DNA of 64,000 bases from assembly GCF_900637955.1 (NCBI RefSeq), contig NZ_LR134476.1:1674001-1738000 (forward strand), read 5' to 3'. Origin of the DNA: Trueperella bialowiezensis. GTDB lineage: Bacteria; Actinomycetota; Actinomycetes; Actinomycetales; Actinomycetaceae. Position numbers and translations under genes: made by a program. The notes beneath the pieces are model-generated. The model did no database searches, was not told the origin of the DNA, and saw nothing but the letters and a program-made list of their open reading frames with translations. Positions within the stretch are counted from its first letter, which is position 1; the number at the start of each line of letters is the position of its first letter. Below, piece by piece: positions 1 through 8,402 of the stretch.

Positions 1-2
1 CG

Positions 3-1196
3 CTGAACTCGAACGCGTCGGCCGCCTGGCGGGCACACAAGCGCGGTGCTTATTTGGCGCACGCGTCGTTCGTGCAGTTCCACCCGACCGGGTTGCCGGT
101 CAACTCGCAGTGGCAGTCCAAGACGATCCTCATGTCCGAATCGTTGCGTAACGACGGGCGGATCTGGGTGCCGAAGGATGCGAACGACGTGCGTGAGCCG
201 AACGACATCCCGGAAAGCGAACGCGACTACTACTTGGAACGCAAGTATCCGGCGTTCGGTAATCTGACCCCGCGCGATATCGCTTCGCGTGCGGCGACCG
301 AGCGGATCAATGCCGGCCACGGAGTTGGCCCGCTGAAGAACTCCGTCTACCTGGACTTCTCGGATGCTCTGCGCGCCCATGGCAAGGAAACGATCAAGGA
401 GCGCTACGGCAACCTGTTCGACATGTACACGCACGCAACCGGCGAGAACCCCTACGAGGTGCCGATGCGGATCGCGCCAAGCGCGCACTTCACGATGGGC
501 GGCCTGTGGTCTGATTTCGATCAGATGACGTCGATCCCCGGCCTGTTCGTAGGCGGGGAGTCGGGCTGGGCCTACCACGGTGCGAACCGACTGGGTGCGA
601 ATTCGCTGCTGTCGGCGTGCGTGGACGGCTGGTTTACATTGCCGTTCTCGGTGCCAAACTATTTGGCCGACCATTTGGGTGAAGAGTTGCCCGGCCCTGA
701 TTCGCCAGCGGTGCAAGAGGCGATCGCACGGGTAGAGCAGCGCACGCAACGCCTGATGTCGATTGGTGGCACCCGCGGCCCGCAGCAGTTCCACCGCGAA
801 CTGGGCGAAATCATGTATGAGGGGTGCGGCGTGGGCCGTACGGAAGAATCGCTCACGAAGGCGCTTGGCGAAGTTCGTAGGCTGCAAGGCGAGTTCTGGG
901 AAGACCTCTCAGTTCCCGGCGGGAGCGCCCAAGTGAATCAGACGCTAGAAAAGGCCGGCCGGGTGGCCGACTTCCTCGAGCTATCCGAGCTCATGTGTAT
1001 CGACGCGCTCGACCGCGAAGAAAGCGCGGGCGCACACTTCCGTTTTGAATATCAAGACGACGGCGAGGCGAAGCGTAACGACGCGGAATGGGCGTTCGCC
1101 TCCGCATGGGAATCGCACCCTGATGGAACGTTTACCCGCCACATGGAGCCGCTTGAATTCACGGCTGTACCGTTGGCAACGAGGAGCTACTCATGA
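3..1196 (+). CDS. sdhA: Succinate dehydrogenase flavoprotein subunit, 5'-truncated by the window
   Basis: The reading frame is open from the first bases, so the annotated start lies outside the window. It encodes the C-terminal ~400 residues of the FAD-binding subunit of succinate dehydrogenase/fumarate reductase, which oxidises succinate on the inner face of the membrane. Visible family motifs are the substrate-site stretch FVQFHPTGLP, AHFTMGGLW, and the FAD-binding GGESGWAYHGANRLGANSLL. The C-terminal helical domain follows, with SAGAHFR near the end. The stop overlaps the sdhB start by 4 bases (ATGA), so the two are translationally coupled. Fumarate reductase is the alternative, because the families cannot be separated from this fragment; the closest pattern is the Corynebacterium-type SdhA. 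Confidence 0.93.
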   Translation: MNSNASAAWRAHKRGAYLAHASFVQFHPTGLPVNSQWQSKTILMSESLRNDGRIWVPKDANDVREPNDIPESERDYYLERKYPAFGNLTPRDIASRAATERINAGHGVGPLKNSVYLDFSDALRAHGKETIKERYGNLFDMYTHATGENPYEVPMRIAPSAHFTMGGLWSDFDQMTSIPGLFVGGESGWAYHGANRLGANSLLSACVDGWFTLPFSVPNYLADHLGEELPGPDSPAVQEAIARVEQRTQRLMSIGGTRGPQQFHRELGEIMYEGCGVGRTEESLTKALGEVRRLQGEFWEDLSVPGGSAQVNQTLEKAGRVADFLELSELMCIDALDREESAGAHFRFEYQDDGEAKRNDAEWAFASAWESHPDGTFTRHMEPLEFTAVPLATRSYS

Positions 1197-1945
1197 AACT
1201 GAATTTAGAAATTTGGCGTCAGGAAGGCCCCGAGGCCAAGGGACGCTTCGAAAAACACACGGTGGAAGGTCTCGACGGGTCGATGTCGATCCTTGAGATG
1301 CTCGACCGGTTGAACGAAGAGCTGGTCAACTCTGGTCAGGAACAGGTGACCTTCGAATCCGACTGCCGCGAAGGTATTTGCGGGGCGTGCGGCATTCAGG
1401 TCAGCGACACCCCGCACGGCCCGGCACGCAACACTCCCGCCTGCCATCAGCGGCTGCGCGAATTCAAAGACGGACAGACGGTGCGGATTGAACCGTTTAG
1501 GGCGGGCTCCTATCCGGTGCTGCGCGATCTCATGGTCAACCGGCATGCCCTTGACCAGATCCTTGAAGCTGGCGGGCATGTGGCGATCAACGCGGGCACG
1601 GCGCCCGACGCGGACGCCGTGCCCGTGGGCCATGAGACCGTTGAGGATGCACTCGACTTCGCCGCATGCATCGGCTGCGGCGCTTGCGTGGCTGCATGCC
1701 CGAACGGCTCGGCACACCTGTACCTGGGTGCGAAGCTCACCCACCTTGCGATGCTGCCCCTGCCCTCCCAGGAGCGCACACAGCGTGCCAAGGCGATGGT
1801 GGATGTGGCCGAGGAGAACTTCGGCCCGTGCTCGAACTATGGCGAGTGTGCGGCGGTGTGCCCGGCCAACATTCCGCTCAGTGCGGTGGCTGCGGTCAAC
1901 AAGGAGCGCTTGCGTGCCACGTTCAAGCGCAAGCTGGCTAAGTAA
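1193..1945 (+). CDS. sdhB: Succinate dehydrogenase iron-sulfur subunit
   Basis: A 250-residue protein carrying electrons from the flavin to the membrane anchor. The N-terminal 2Fe-2S domain shows CREGICGACG with a later cysteine in TPACHQ. The C-terminal ferredoxin domain has CIGCGACVAACP and CSNYGECAAVCP, which bind the 4Fe-4S and 3Fe-4S clusters. The ATG overlaps the sdhA stop, and a GAGGAG-like site lies just upstream. The cytochrome b gene expected upstream of sdhA is outside the window. Length and order match the three-subunit actinobacterial enzyme. The gene ends 17 bases before a convergent gene. Confidence 0.94.
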   Translation: MKLNLEIWRQEGPEAKGRFEKHTVEGLDGSMSILEMLDRLNEELVNSGQEQVTFESDCREGICGACGIQVSDTPHGPARNTPACHQRLREFKDGQTVRIEPFRAGSYPVLRDLMVNRHALDQILEAGGHVAINAGTAPDADAVPVGHETVEDALDFAACIGCGACVAACPNGSAHLYLGAKLTHLAMLPLPSQERTQRAKAMVDVAEENFGPCSNYGECAAVCPANIPLSAVAAVNKERLRATFKRKLAK

Positions 1946-1961
1946 AGCTAGTTAGACGCTG

Positions 1962-2405
1962 CTAGTCGCGGACGGCGTCGCTGCCAAATTCAGTGGCGAC
2001 GAAGTCCGCGTACGTGGCGCGTGCCGCCTCGAGGTCGCCGTCGGTGAGGGTGTCCATGCGTACCAGGTAGATCGTCACGCACACGAGCACCACAGCCAGC
2101 CCGATCTTGACAGCGACCAGCGGTACGATCCAGATCGAGATGATCATGCCGATCAACATCATCGTGATCGCAATTATTTTTGTGCGTGTGGAGATGGCTT
2201 TCGCTTCGCGGTATTGGTAGATGTATTCGCCGTATTTCGGGTGGGTCATGAGCCACTTGTACAGGCGGCGGGATCCACGCATGAAGCATGCTGCTGCCAG
2301 GAGCCAAAATGGCACGGTTGGTAATACGGGGACGAACATGCCGATAAACCCCAGTCCGAAGAAGACCAGCCCGAGGGCGGCAAAGACGGGGCGCGACAAA
2401 GTCAT
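1962..2405 (-). CDS. DUF454 (YbaN-like) inner-membrane protein
   Basis: A 147-residue membrane protein. A first hydrophobic segment is followed by the family signature: VPVLPTVPFWLLAAACF, then a basic stretch, then HPKYGEYIYQYREAK. Two further membrane helices span about residues 75-115, and the tail is acidic and soluble. This pattern is typical of DUF454, which has no established biochemical role. A TTTCCTCC-type ribosome site (complement) precedes the ATG. It is convergent with sdhB, and no operon partner is seen. Confidence 0.85.
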   Translation of the reverse strand: MTLSRPVFAALGLVFFGLGFIGMFVPVLPTVPFWLLAAACFMRGSRRLYKWLMTHPKYGEYIYQYREAKAISTRTKIIAITMMLIGMIISIWIVPLVAVKIGLAVVLVCVTIYLVRMDTLTDGDLEAARATYADFVATEFGSDAVRD

Positions 2406-2504
2406 GAGTTTTCCTCCTGCACACGGTTGCGGCTATGTCGGCATGTGGGTGTCGCTAAAAATCTACGAGAATCTTACGTGCATTGCAAAGAGTGTCGCGT
2501 GTAG

Positions 2505-2516
2505 TTGAAACTTCAA
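2505..2516. promoter_or_regulatory. Inverted repeat TTGAA-AC-TTCAA, probable repressor operator
   Basis: A perfect 5+2+5 dyad lies about 90 bases upstream of the luciferase-like gene and downstream of no other plus-strand gene. TTGAA/TTCAA half-sites of this form are typical of MarR-family operators. No MarR gene is seen nearby, so the regulator is unknown. Confidence 0.4.
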
Positions 2517-2608
2517 TTAAACTGGGTTAGGGTGGCAGGGACAAGACATCTGGCTCTCACCGCACAGGCAGAGCGCCGCACGTCCAGCCAGCTCACGAAG
2601 GGATAATC

Positions 2609-3841
2609 ATGCAGTTCGGCATCATGTCCGTATCCGATATCACCACAGACCCGACGACGGGGCGCACCCCCTCCGAGGCCGAGCGCATCAAAGCGCAGGT
2701 CACGATCGCCAAGCATGCAGAAGACGTTGGACTCGACGTCTACGCCATCGGCGAGCATCACAACCCGCCGTTCTTTTCATCCTCACCCACTACGCTCCTG
2801 GGCTACATTGCTGCGGAAACGAAAACCCTACTCCTGTCCACGTCCACCACGCTCATCACCACGAACGACCCGGTGAAAATCGCCGAAGACTACGCCATGC
2901 TCCAGCACCTTGCTGATGGGCGCGTGGATCTCATGATGGGTCGCGGCAACACCGGCCCGGTCTACCCGTGGTTTGGCAAAGACATCCGCCAAGGTATTCC
3001 GCTGGCCATCGAAAACTATGCGCTACTGCGCCGTCTGTGGGACGAAGAAGAAGTGACCTGGCAGGGCAAGTTCCGCACGCCGCTGCGCGGCTTCACGGCC
3101 ACGCCCCGCCCGCTCGATGGCGTGCCGCCCTTCGTGTGGCACGGCTCGATCCGTTCGCCCGAGATCGCAGAGCAGGCGGCCTACTACGGTGACGGCTTCC
3201 TCCACAACAACATTTTCTGGCCGATGAGCCACACCAAGCGCATGATCGCCCTGTACCGTCAGCGCTTCGAACACTACGGACACGGCAAGGCTGAGCATGC
3301 GATCGTCGGCCTGGGCGGCCAGTTCTACATGGCACGCGACTCGCAGGTAGCCAAGCGCGAGTTCCGCCCATACTTCGACAACGCGCCAGTCTACGGGCAC
3401 GGACCATCGATGGAGGACTTCACCGAGCAGACTCCGCTGACCGTGGGCTCCCCGCAGGAAGTCATCGACCGCACGCTCGGCTTCCGCGAACATGTGGGCG
3501 ACTACCAGCGTCAGATGTACCTCATCGACCACGCCGGGCTGCCACTGAAGACGGTGCTCGAGCAGATTGATTTCCTCGGCGAGATTGTGCCCGTCATGCG
3601 CAAGGAGTTCGACGCGATGCGCCCGGCCGGCGTGCCGCTCGCGCCCACACACGAGTCGCTGGTCGCGGCTCGCAAAGCGCAGGCGAACGACGACCAGGCT
3701 GGTGAAGGGGAGGGCGGCGGCGAGGCCGGCGAACGCGCTGTCGACGACGTCACCGGCGCCTCGTTCTACGAGCAGCAAGATTCCGACGCCGCGGCAGTTG
3801 CCAACGCTGATAAGCTGATCCGCCAGGCGGAAGGGGAATAA
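2609..3841 (+). CDS. LLM-class flavin-dependent oxidoreductase, CE1758 family
   Basis: A 410-residue bacterial luciferase-like (TIM barrel) monooxygenase. It begins MQFGIMSVSDIT, has IGEHHNPPF near residue 50 (the usual substrate/flavin histidines) and a DLMMGRGNTGPVYPWF segment that binds the flavin phosphate. The last ~60 residues are an acidic, Gly/Glu-rich low-complexity tail. It is followed directly by an FMN reductase, the CE1758-CE1759 pair known from corynebacteria and relatives, so it probably receives reduced FMN from its neighbour. The substrate is unknown. The ATG follows AAGGGATAATC. Expression may be controlled by the dyad at 2505-2516. Confidence 0.88.
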   Translation: MQFGIMSVSDITTDPTTGRTPSEAERIKAQVTIAKHAEDVGLDVYAIGEHHNPPFFSSSPTTLLGYIAAETKTLLLSTSTTLITTNDPVKIAEDYAMLQHLADGRVDLMMGRGNTGPVYPWFGKDIRQGIPLAIENYALLRRLWDEEEVTWQGKFRTPLRGFTATPRPLDGVPPFVWHGSIRSPEIAEQAAYYGDGFLHNNIFWPMSHTKRMIALYRQRFEHYGHGKAEHAIVGLGGQFYMARDSQVAKREFRPYFDNAPVYGHGPSMEDFTEQTPLTVGSPQEVIDRTLGFREHVGDYQRQMYLIDHAGLPLKTVLEQIDFLGEIVPVMRKEFDAMRPAGVPLAPTHESLVAARKAQANDDQAGEGEGGGEAGERAVDDVTGASFYEQQDSDAAAVANADKLIRQAEGE

Positions 3842-4521
3842 TGCGCATCGTCGTCATATCAGCATCGCTGTCGGAAAGCTCAACCACCCACCAGCTCGGC
3901 GAGGCGCTCGCCGAGGCTACTGCCGATCAGTTGGGAGCGAGCGTGAGCGTGATCTCGCTGCGTGAGCACGCGCATGGGATCGTGGACGCGATGCTGACCG
4001 GCTTCCCGAACCAGGCCCTCGAGGCGGCCTTCGATGACGTGAAGAACGCGGATGCTGTGGTCGCGGTGACGCCCGCCTATAACGCGTCCTATTCGGGGCT
4101 GTTTAAAGCATTCTTCGACGTGTTGCCGGAGGAAACCTTGCGCGGCAAGCCCGTGGCGATTGGCGCGACGGGCGGCACTCCGCGGCATTCGCTCGTCACG
4201 GAACACGCGATCCGGCCGATGTTCACTTACCTGCATGCGATTACCGCGCCGACTGCCGTGTACGCTGCGACGGAGGACTTTGGTGCACACGCCGCCGACT
4301 CCGACGGTACGGGTGCCGGCATCCGCGGTCGGATTGACCGCACGGCCCGCGAGCTCGCGGCCATCGTGCAGGCCGTTAACCCAAGTGCCCAACAGGGGAT
4401 ACATGGCACGGACGAGGCACAGGGCGATGACGAGCTAGATGCACCGGCCCCAGAGGCAGATATTGCGGCCGCTCGCGAACTGTTCGAGGATTTTAAACCG
4501 ATGGACGAGCTCTTCGGCTAG
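3841..4521 (+). CDS. NADPH-dependent FMN reductase, CE1759 family
   Basis: A 226-residue flavodoxin-fold reductase. The N-terminus RIVVISASLSESSTTHQL is the FMN phosphate-binding loop. VTPAYNASYSGLFKAFFD and IGATGGTPRHS are the other flavin-contacting segments of NADPH-dependent FMN reductases. The ATG overlaps the stop of the preceding oxidoreductase by one base (TAATG), indicating translational coupling and a two-component monooxygenase. The C-terminal ~50 residues are acidic and variable. It is convergent with folA. Confidence 0.88.
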   Translation: MRIVVISASLSESSTTHQLGEALAEATADQLGASVSVISLREHAHGIVDAMLTGFPNQALEAAFDDVKNADAVVAVTPAYNASYSGLFKAFFDVLPEETLRGKPVAIGATGGTPRHSLVTEHAIRPMFTYLHAITAPTAVYAATEDFGAHAADSDGTGAGIRGRIDRTARELAAIVQAVNPSAQQGIHGTDEAQGDDELDAPAPEADIAAARELFEDFKPMDELFG

Positions 4522-4533
4522 CCTCCACCCGCC

Positions 4534-5094
4534 TTAATGCCCGATTTGCCCGCCGGGGTTGAAGCCGGAGCGCTTCTTCCGGTACACGCTCATCCGATAG
4601 CGCGTGCCGTTGGTAGAGGTGTGCCAGCCGCGCTCGGGATCGGAGCTCACGGTTTCCCAATCAAACGGGATGTGTGGGGCAAACGTGTCAGCCCCGGGAA
4701 CCTCCAGGTCAATATCGGTTACCACCACGCCGTCCGCTAGCTCTAATGCGGCTGCGTAAATTTGTCCGCCGCCCATCACCCACACCAACGGATCATCTTC
4801 CCCGGTGGCAGCTTTCGCCGACATCCGAGCAAGCGAGTAGGCCTCCTCCACGCTCGGAGCAAGCAGCGCGCCATTCGCAAAATATCCGGGATTGCGGGTG
4901 ACGACAATGTTCTGCCGGCCAGGCAGCGGCCGGTATTTCTCACCGAGCGACTCCCAGGTTTTACGGCCCATGATGACCGGATGCCCGGTAGTCATCGTGC
5001 GAAAGAACGCCATGTCTTCTGGCACGTGCCAGGCCATTGCGCCGTCGCGGCCGATCGCCCTGTCATGGCCCTGCGCCCAAATCAGCCCGAGCAC
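4534..5094 (-). CDS. folA: Dihydrofolate reductase
   Basis: A 186-residue enzyme that reduces dihydrofolate with NADPH. It shows LIWAQGHDRAIGRDGAMAWHVPEDM, whose acidic residue in PED is the catalytic proton donor region. VIMGRKTWESLG is the NADPH site, and VWVMGGGQIYAAAL follows near residue 115. The start is GTG and shares one base with the thyA stop (TAGTG), so thyA-folA is a coupled pair. ThyA makes dihydrofolate while methylating dUMP, and FolA recycles it. Confidence 0.95.
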   Translation of the reverse strand: MLGLIWAQGHDRAIGRDGAMAWHVPEDMAFFRTMTTGHPVIMGRKTWESLGEKYRPLPGRQNIVVTRNPGYFANGALLAPSVEEAYSLARMSAKAATGEDDPLVWVMGGGQIYAAALELADGVVVTDIDLEVPGADTFAPHIPFDWETVSSDPERGWHTSTNGTRYRMSVYRKKRSGFNPGGQIGH

Positions 5095-5897
5095 TAGACA
5101 GCCACCTCGCCCACAAGCTTCGGATGGTGCTGGTATCCCTTGGAAGCGAAGATGTCGTCCATCTCGTACTCAAAAATCGACGGCGCCTTCCTTAACTCGA
5201 GTTCGGGGAACGGGTAGGGTTCACGCGAAATCTGCTCTTTCACCTGGTCAACATGGTTGGTGTAGATGTGGCAATCCCCGCCTGTCCAAATAAATTCGCC
5301 AACCTCCAGGTCGGTTTGCTGAGCCACCATGTGAGTGAGGAGCGAATAGGACGCGATGTTAAACGGCACGCCCAGGAACAGGTCGGCTGAGCGCTGGTAG
5401 AGCTGGCAGGAGAGCTTGCCGTCAGCCACATAGAACTGGAAGAGCGCGTGGCACGGGTGCAAGGCCATGCGGTCGAGTTCGCCCACGTTCCACGCGGAGA
5501 CGATCATACGCCGCGAGTCCGGAGTGTTTTTGATCTGGTCGATCACGTCAGCAATCTGGTCGATATGCCGGCCGTCCGGAGTGGGCCACGAGCGCCACTG
5601 GTAGCCGTAGACGGGGCCGAGTTCGCCGTCGTCGTCAGCCCATTCGTCCCAAATCGTGATCCCGCGTTCTTGTAGCCAGGCCACGTTCGTGTCGCCGCGC
5701 AAGAACCACAGCAGTTCGCCCTTGACTGCCTTCATTGCTACGAATTTGGTGGTGATGCGCGGGAAGCCCTCGCGGGCGAGGTCGTAGCGCAGCTGGCGGC
5801 CGAACACTGAGAGCGTGCCGGTGCCGGTGCGGTCGCCTTTGCGCGTGCCGTTGTCGAGCACGTCTTTGAGGAGGTCTTCGTACTGCCTGTTGATCAT
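5094..5897 (-). CDS. thyA: Thymidylate synthase
   Basis: A 267-residue ThyA that converts dUMP to dTMP using methylenetetrahydrofolate. The catalytic cysteine is in [13 protein letters not shown]. Phosphate-binding arginines are in the N-terminal [17 protein letters not shown] and in [19 protein letters not shown], and the C-terminus is the usual AV. Length is normal for the short form. No clear Shine-Dalgarno is seen before the ATG; the upstream region holds a long imperfect hairpin whose loop contains TATAAG-like promoter elements. It is coupled to folA. Confidence 0.96.
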   Translation of the reverse strand: MINRQYEDLLKDVLDNGTRKGDRTGTGTLSVFGRQLRYDLAREGFPRITTKFVAMKAVKGELLWFLRGDTNVAWLQERGITIWDEWADDDGELGPVYGYQWRSWPTPDGRHIDQIADVIDQIKNTPDSRRMIVSAWNVGELDRMALHPCHALFQFYVADGKLSCQLYQRSADLFLGVPFNIASYSLLTHMVAQQTDLEVGEFIWTGGDCHIYTNHVDQVKEQISREPYPFPELELRKAPSIFEYEMDDIFASKGYQHHPKLVGEVAV

Positions 5898-5936
5898 GGG
5901 GCAAGTCTAGCAAGGAGGCGATAGCGGGGAGACCGG

Positions 5937-6008
5937 GAGCTAACGATTGAGAATTGCGGGTTTGTTGCTTATATATGCAACGTTTCGAAAATCCTCAACC
6001 GTTAGCTC
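5937..6008. repeat. Long imperfect inverted repeat upstream of thyA
   Basis: The arms at 5937-5951 and 5994-6008 are 15 bases with one mismatch (a G-U pair in RNA). The loop contains a second dyad, GTTGC...GCAAC at 5964-5981, around an AT-rich core. It lies between the end of the DUF2505 gene and the start of thyA, both on the minus strand. It may terminate the former, regulate the latter, or both. Confidence 0.55.
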
Positions 6009-6029
6009 TGCATTCCAGCCGAGCCAGCC

Positions 6030-6530
6030 CTAGCCGGCCAACCGCCGGGCGATCTCTTCGTTGACCAGATTCGTGTCTTTGCCAAGCACTTTGCCTACCT
6101 GCTCGATGGCGGCCTTCTCGATCCGCCCGCCCACAAACGGCACGTTGACGTTGATCTCGCCGGTCACCTTCGCCGGGGTGGTGGCTCCAGCGTCGGCCAA
6201 AATGATGTGGAGGCTGCCGGAGGCGGGAGCGCCCTTGACACTGATGTCGTAGCTGAGGGAGGCGCCGTGAACGCCGGGCTGGTCGAGTGTGGTGGCCTTG
6301 CCAACAACGCGCAGTTGGACCCCGCCAGAGAGGAACGAGCGTGCGGCCGCCGGCATCTCATCGCCGGGGATCTGCGCGGTCACGGTGTGCTTGTTCGGAT
6401 CGCCGCTGTAGCTGATCTCGCCGCCGAATTTCACGGCCTGTGCGCGCTTGCGAAAGAGCTCTTCGGAGCCGAGCACGCTGAGGGCGAGGTCGATGGGACC
6501 GACGTAACTTGTTTCAGATTCAAACTTCAT
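6030..6530 (-). CDS. DUF2505 (SRPBCC-fold) protein
   Basis: A 166-residue soluble protein of the actinobacterial DUF2505 family, a START/SRPBCC-like fold with an alternating beta pattern. KFESETSYVG opens it, VTGEINVNVPFVGGRIEKA lies near residue 130, and a C-terminal amphipathic helix follows. No catalytic residues can be assigned and no ligand is known. Its ATG is only 38 bases from the divergent GTG of the PdtaS-like kinase, so the two promoters must overlap. Confidence 0.8.
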   Translation of the reverse strand: MKFESETSYVGPIDLALSVLGSEELFRKRAQAVKFGGEISYSGDPNKHTVTAQIPGDEMPAAARSFLSGGVQLRVVGKATTLDQPGVHGASLSYDISVKGAPASGSLHIILADAGATTPAKVTGEINVNVPFVGGRIEKAAIEQVGKVLGKDTNLVNEEIARRLAG

Positions 6531-6568
6531 ATTTCCTATTCAACACGATCACTCGTTATTGTGGTGGT

Positions 6569-7999
6569 GTGTCAACGCTTTCACGAATTTTAGACAGGGT
6601 GGCCAACCTGAGCACGGCTCAGCGCGACTGGCTGCATCAGTTGACGGGCGACTGGCAGATTATTGCCGATATTAGCTTTTCTGACCTCGTGCTTTACGTA
6701 CGAAGCGGGACGGAGATGGTGTCTGCGGCCCAGGCACGCCCATCGACGGCGGCCACGGTTCATGAGACCGACTTTGTGGGAGCCCGCCCGCAAGAATGGT
6801 TCGAAGCTAAGCTCGTCCAGACGCTTGATACCGGCGAGCAGATGTACGTTGACGACCCGGCAGGGGAGGTGGACGTGCGGCTCGTGCCCGTCCGCCACGA
6901 CGGGCAGGTCATTGCTGTCATGGCGCTCGTCACGGCCAAGCGCGGGGACCGGGTGCCCACGGAAATGCTGGCCAACTATGAGACCCTGTCGGATGCTTTG
7001 TTGCGGATGGTTGAACAGGGGCAGTTCCCGATTGACGGCTCACCGTCTGGATACCGGCACGGCACGCCTCGCGTGCCAGATGGGCTTATTCATGTCGATC
7101 CCGACGGCGTGGCGCTCTATGCCTCCCCGAATGCGGTCTCGCACCTGCGCCGGCTGGGCGTGGAGCAATCGATCATCGGAACCGTGCTTGCCGAGCTCGT
7201 GACAGGCAATTCGGAAGGGATGCACCAGGTTGACGAGGCCCTACCGCTAGTACTCATGGGCAGGGCGGCGTGGATGGCGGAAGTGGAGCGCAACGACGTC
7301 GTCGTCATGCTTCGCGCAGTGCCGCTGCTCAACGGGAAGGAGCGGGAGGGCGCGATTATCCTGTGCCGCGATATTAGTGAGTTGCGCCGTCAAGAGCGAG
7401 AGCTCATGTCGAAAGACTCGACGATTCGCGAGATCAACCATCGGGTGAAGAACAACTTGCAGACCGTGTCGGCGTTGTTGCGGATGCAGGCGCGCCGGGC
7501 GGGCTCACGGAAAACTCGCACGGCGCTGCAAACGGCGCAGCGGCGCGTGTCGACCATCGCCGTCGTGCATGAAAAGCTGTCCCAGACCATTGACGAGGTC
7601 GTGGACTTCGATCAGGTCTTCGTGCCCGTCATGCGGATGGTGCGTGACGTGGCCGTTACGTCCAACCCGGTTGTTACCACGTTTAGTGGCAACTTCGGGC
7701 GGGTGGCAGCAGAGCAGGCGACGGCGCTCGGAGTCGTCATGAACGAAATCATCACCAACTCCATCGAACATGGTCTACCCGACGGCGGCCGGCTCGACAT
7801 CAAAGCCGAACGTGACGGCCAAAACCTGCACATCGAAGTCTCCGATGACGGGGTGGGGATGAAGAAGCACAAACCCGGGCTTGGCACTCAGATCGTGCAG
7901 ACGATGGTGGCCGGTGAATTGCACGGCACAATCGACTGGAAAAACCGAGAAAGCGGAGGCACCGTAGTGGTGCTTGATCTTAAAATTCGCGGGGCCTAA
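6569..7999 (+). CDS. pdtaS: Cytosolic sensor histidine kinase, PdtaS-like (HisKA_2)
   Basis: A 476-residue kinase with no membrane segment. An N-terminal GAF-like domain (about 1-130) and a PAS domain (about 170-275) precede the HisKA_2 box, EINHRVKNNLQTVSALLRMQ, with the phospho-accepting histidine. The HATPase domain shows NEIITNSIEHG and SDDGVGM. The family partner is the RNA-binding ANTAR regulator PdtaR, which is not in this window. I chose the GTG at 6569 because the similarity to mycobacterial PdtaS begins with STL there. An in-frame ATG at 6509 would overlap the divergent gene. No Shine-Dalgarno is seen, so translation may be leaderless. Confidence 0.88.
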   Translation: MSTLSRILDRVANLSTAQRDWLHQLTGDWQIIADISFSDLVLYVRSGTEMVSAAQARPSTAATVHETDFVGARPQEWFEAKLVQTLDTGEQMYVDDPAGEVDVRLVPVRHDGQVIAVMALVTAKRGDRVPTEMLANYETLSDALLRMVEQGQFPIDGSPSGYRHGTPRVPDGLIHVDPDGVALYASPNAVSHLRRLGVEQSIIGTVLAELVTGNSEGMHQVDEALPLVLMGRAAWMAEVERNDVVVMLRAVPLLNGKEREGAIILCRDISELRRQERELMSKDSTIREINHRVKNNLQTVSALLRMQARRAGSRKTRTALQTAQRRVSTIAVVHEKLSQTIDEVVDFDQVFVPVMRMVRDVAVTSNPVVTTFSGNFGRVAAEQATALGVVMNEIITNSIEHGLPDGGRLDIKAERDGQNLHIEVSDDGVGMKKHKPGLGTQIVQTMVAGELHGTIDWKNRESGGTVVVLDLKIRGA

Positions 8000-8062
8000 G
8001 CCGCATCTGGCACCCGCTGCTATGCCTCGTGGCTGGATCCCAGCCTGCGAGTTAGCCCGCGC

Positions 8063-8305
8063 CTAGCGGCGTGTACGGGCCTTGCGGCGCTTGAGGATAC
8101 GGCGTTCGTCTTCTGACATGCCGCCCCACACGCCGGCGTCCTGGTTGTTGTCCAGAGCCCAATTCAGGCAGATCTGCTGAACTTGGCACGTAGCGCAGAC
8201 CATCTTCGCGCGTTCTGCCTGTGCCACTGCCGGACCAGACGAACCGATCGGGAAGAACAGTTCCGGGTCTTCGTCAAGGCAAGATGCTCGATGGCGCCAA
8301 TCCAT
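8063..8305 (-). CDS. whiB1: WhiB1-type iron-sulfur transcription regulator
   Basis: An 80-residue WhiB protein. Cysteines at 9, 37, 40 and 46 (CATCQVQQIC) bind a 4Fe-4S cluster. GVWGGMSEDER is the turn that contacts the sigma factor, and a basic tail RRKARTRR binds DNA. The start is the ATG giving MDWRHRASC, because AAGGAGAC precedes it and mycobacterial WhiB1 begins the same way; an upstream ATG adds ten residues with no support. WhiB1 proteins are nitric-oxide-responsive and often essential. It is transcribed alone. Confidence 0.95.
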   Translation of the reverse strand: MDWRHRASCLDEDPELFFPIGSSGPAVAQAERAKMVCATCQVQQICLNWALDNNQDAGVWGGMSEDERRILKRRKARTRR

Positions 8306-8402
8306 GAATTTCCGTCTCCTTACAGGTGCGATCATTATCGCCGGTTAATACTGAACTAACTTTTGCAGGTTTTGCGCCTTCGGTAAAGGGAAAAAACTGT
8401 GA

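Noticed and set aside
3023-3778. Minus-strand open frame of 251 codons opposite the luciferase-like gene
   Set aside because: Shadow of a clear plus-strand gene; no motif.
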